64,000 nt of DNA from Caldilineaceae bacterium (GTDB taxonomy: Bacteria > Chloroflexota > Anaerolineae > Caldilineales > Caldilineaceae): NCBI GenBank assembly GCA_958295845.1, contig OY282376.1, forward strand, positions 3,237,022 to 3,301,021. The letters run 5' to 3'. Made by a program: the position numbers and the translations under genes. A model generated the notes under the pieces. It saw only the letters and a program-made list of their open reading frames with translations. It was not told where the DNA came from and did no database searches. Shown here in pieces: positions 62,937 to 64,000 of this stretch (the first letter of the stretch is position 1; each line of letters opens with the position of its first letter).

Positions 62937-64000
62937 TTAGCAGATGCCATTTCCCTGTTCGATTATGAAGATCCCAACCGTATAGGTTAGGTAGAGGGAC
63001 AACATGATTGCTCCTTTCCAACGATTTACCTGGTGAGGCGATCGCAGCACGAGGAGGAAGGGAAGCGTTGCCACCAGGAGCATGGCGGGAAAGTCCACGC
63101 AATGCATGCTGAGGGGGGCGGGCAAGGGGCGAACGGCAGCGGTAATGCCGACGATTGCCAACATATTGAAGAGGTTACTGCCGACGAGATTGCCCAAGGC
63201 GATGTCGCCGCGGCGGTACAGGATTGCCACTACGGAGGCTGCCAGCTCGGGCAGGCTTGTCCCCAAGGCGACCAGACTCAGGCCGATCACAAGCTCACTT
63301 ACGCCAAAGTACCTAGCGATGAAGGTGGCAGAGTCGACGAGCAGGTCCGCGCCATAGACAAGGACGGCGATGCCGATCACGACCATGCCGATGTCGCGCA
63401 GGAGGAGTGAACGGAAGAGCCCGGAGATGGCTGCTGGCAGAAGTGGATTTCTGGTTGCGCGGGCGATTCTTTCCTGCGACTGTTTCAGATCGGCCTGGGC
63501 GTCTTCCGCCTGGCTGGCGGCGGTTTCATCCTCATCGTTCGAAGAGGAACTATCCTCGGCCTCCCCGCCGATGTACTCGAGCGCCTCGCTTTCTTTTTCC
63601 TCGGCGAGCGTGCGGCTGCCGACGTAACTCCAATAGATAAAACCGAGCAGACCCAGGAAGAGAAGGACTCCTTCCCAGCGGACGATCTGCCCGTCCCACG
63701 CCATTGCGGTGAACAGCAAGGAGACCCCGATCATGAGGGGGTATTCGCGTTGAATCAGCTGGCGGTCGACTGCCATTGGGCGCAGCAGAGCGACAACCCC
63801 GAGGATCAGGGCCAGGTTGGCGATGTTGCTGCCGACGACGTTGCCGATGGCCAAGTTGGCCCTGGTGCCGCCCTGGAGATTCGCAATCATGCTGACGACC
63901 AGTTCGGGCAGGCTGGTGCCGAAGGCGACGACTGTCAACCCGATCACGACCAGCGGAATATTGAGACGGACAGCAAGGCGACTGGCGCCGCGCACAAGAA
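62937..64000 (-). CDS. Calcium/sodium antiporter (CaCA family, YrbG-like), 5' end cut by window edge
   Basis: The frame continues past the right edge: the codons at 63995-64000 read LVRGAS, matching the internal ELLVRGAS sequence of YrbG-type antiporters, so about 20 N-terminal residues are missing. The two alpha-repeats are clear: VVAFGTSLPELVVSMIANLQG with GNVVGSNIANL, and SLVALGTSLPELAASVVAIL with GNLVGSNLFNM. A long acidic loop (about 140-180, EDSSSSNDEDE-type) joins the halves. It should export Ca2+ using Na+ or H+. It is convergent with the BCAA-type binding protein gene. Confidence 0.92.
   Translation of the reverse strand, partial: LVRGASRLAVRLNIPLVVIGLTVVAFGTSLPELVVSMIANLQGGTRANLAIGNVVGSNIANLALILGVVALLRPMAVDRQLIQREYPLMIGVSLLFTAMAWDGQIVRWEGVLLFLGLLGFIYWSYVGSRTLAEEKESEALEYIGGEAEDSSSSNDEDETAASQAEDAQADLKQSQERIARATRNPLLPAAISGLFRSLLLRDIGMVVIGIAVLVYGADLLVDSATFIARYFGVSELVIGLSLVALGTSLPELAASVVAILYRRGDIALGNLVGSNLFNMLAIVGITAAVRPLPAPLSMHCVDFPAMLLVATLPFLLVLRSPHQVNRWKGAIMLSLYLTYTVGIFIIEQGNGIC

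Overview
The window looks like a chromosomal fragment of a Chloroflexota bacterium, probably of the Caldilineales/Anaerolineae type. This is inferred from the GC-rich coding sequence, from lipoprotein signal peptides ending in ACGAPA followed by Ala/Glu/Pro-rich linkers, and from the gene mix: SMP-30 lactonases, PhyH dioxygenases, Gfo/Idh/MocA oxidoreductases, GMC oxidoreductases and many solute-binding lipoproteins. No rRNA, tRNA, CRISPR array, phage module or intact transposase was seen. I could not run a taxonomic search.

Layout. 1-9 kb: a sialidase-like protein cut by the left edge, a SLC13-type anion permease with RCK domains, then a sugar-acid block (SMP-30 lactonase, uronate/aldose dehydrogenase-like SDR, methyltransferase, YjhG-type xylonate dehydratase). 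8.4-14.2 kb: a Nudix hydrolase and an orphan E1-beta subunit, then a lower-GC stretch with a HicB-like protein, a RecF-like ATPase and a DUF4276-like gene broken by one in-frame TAA, then a second SMP-30 protein and an ABM-fold protein. 14.2-23.7 kb: a malic enzyme-phosphotransacetylase fusion and a full Opp/Dpp-type ABC transporter operon. 23.8-33.5 kb: two PhyH dioxygenases, two Gfo/Idh oxidoreductases and a sugar ABC importer whose first permease is fused to a seven-repeat beta-propeller. 33.5-42.4 kb: a HicAB toxin-antitoxin pair, a TIM-barrel epimerase, DinB, MscS, HisI and HisG, hydroxypyruvate isomerase, a sulfatase and a nucleotidyltransferase. 42.7-48.8 kb: tandem PhyH genes and tandem GMC oxidoreductases whose junction preserves the duplication scar, then a 2-hydroxyacid dehydrogenase. 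48.8-54.6 kb: a five-gene minus-strand operon carrying all parts of a corrinoid methyl-transfer pathway (UroD-family methyltransferase, corrinoid protein, methyltetrahydrofolate methyltransferase, RACo-type activator) led by an Ldh-family dehydrogenase. 54.6-64 kb: a second RecF-like ATPase, a secreted protein with two LysM motifs each split by an inserted domain, an overlapping operon of solute-binding-like proteins (one with a VWA domain) without ABC partners, and a Ca2+/Na+ antiporter cut by the right edge.

Taken together, this is a heterotroph living on carbohydrate and sugar-acid material (sialidase, sulfatase, sugar and oligopeptide importers, lactonases, dehydratase, isomerases), with oxygen-dependent dioxygenases and a corrinoid C1 pathway. 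The most unusual items are the propeller-permease fusion, the split-LysM protein, the complete corrinoid operon, the transporter-less solute-binding/VWA operon, the ATPase/DUF4276 pair with its stop codon, and the 1.7-kb tandem duplication.
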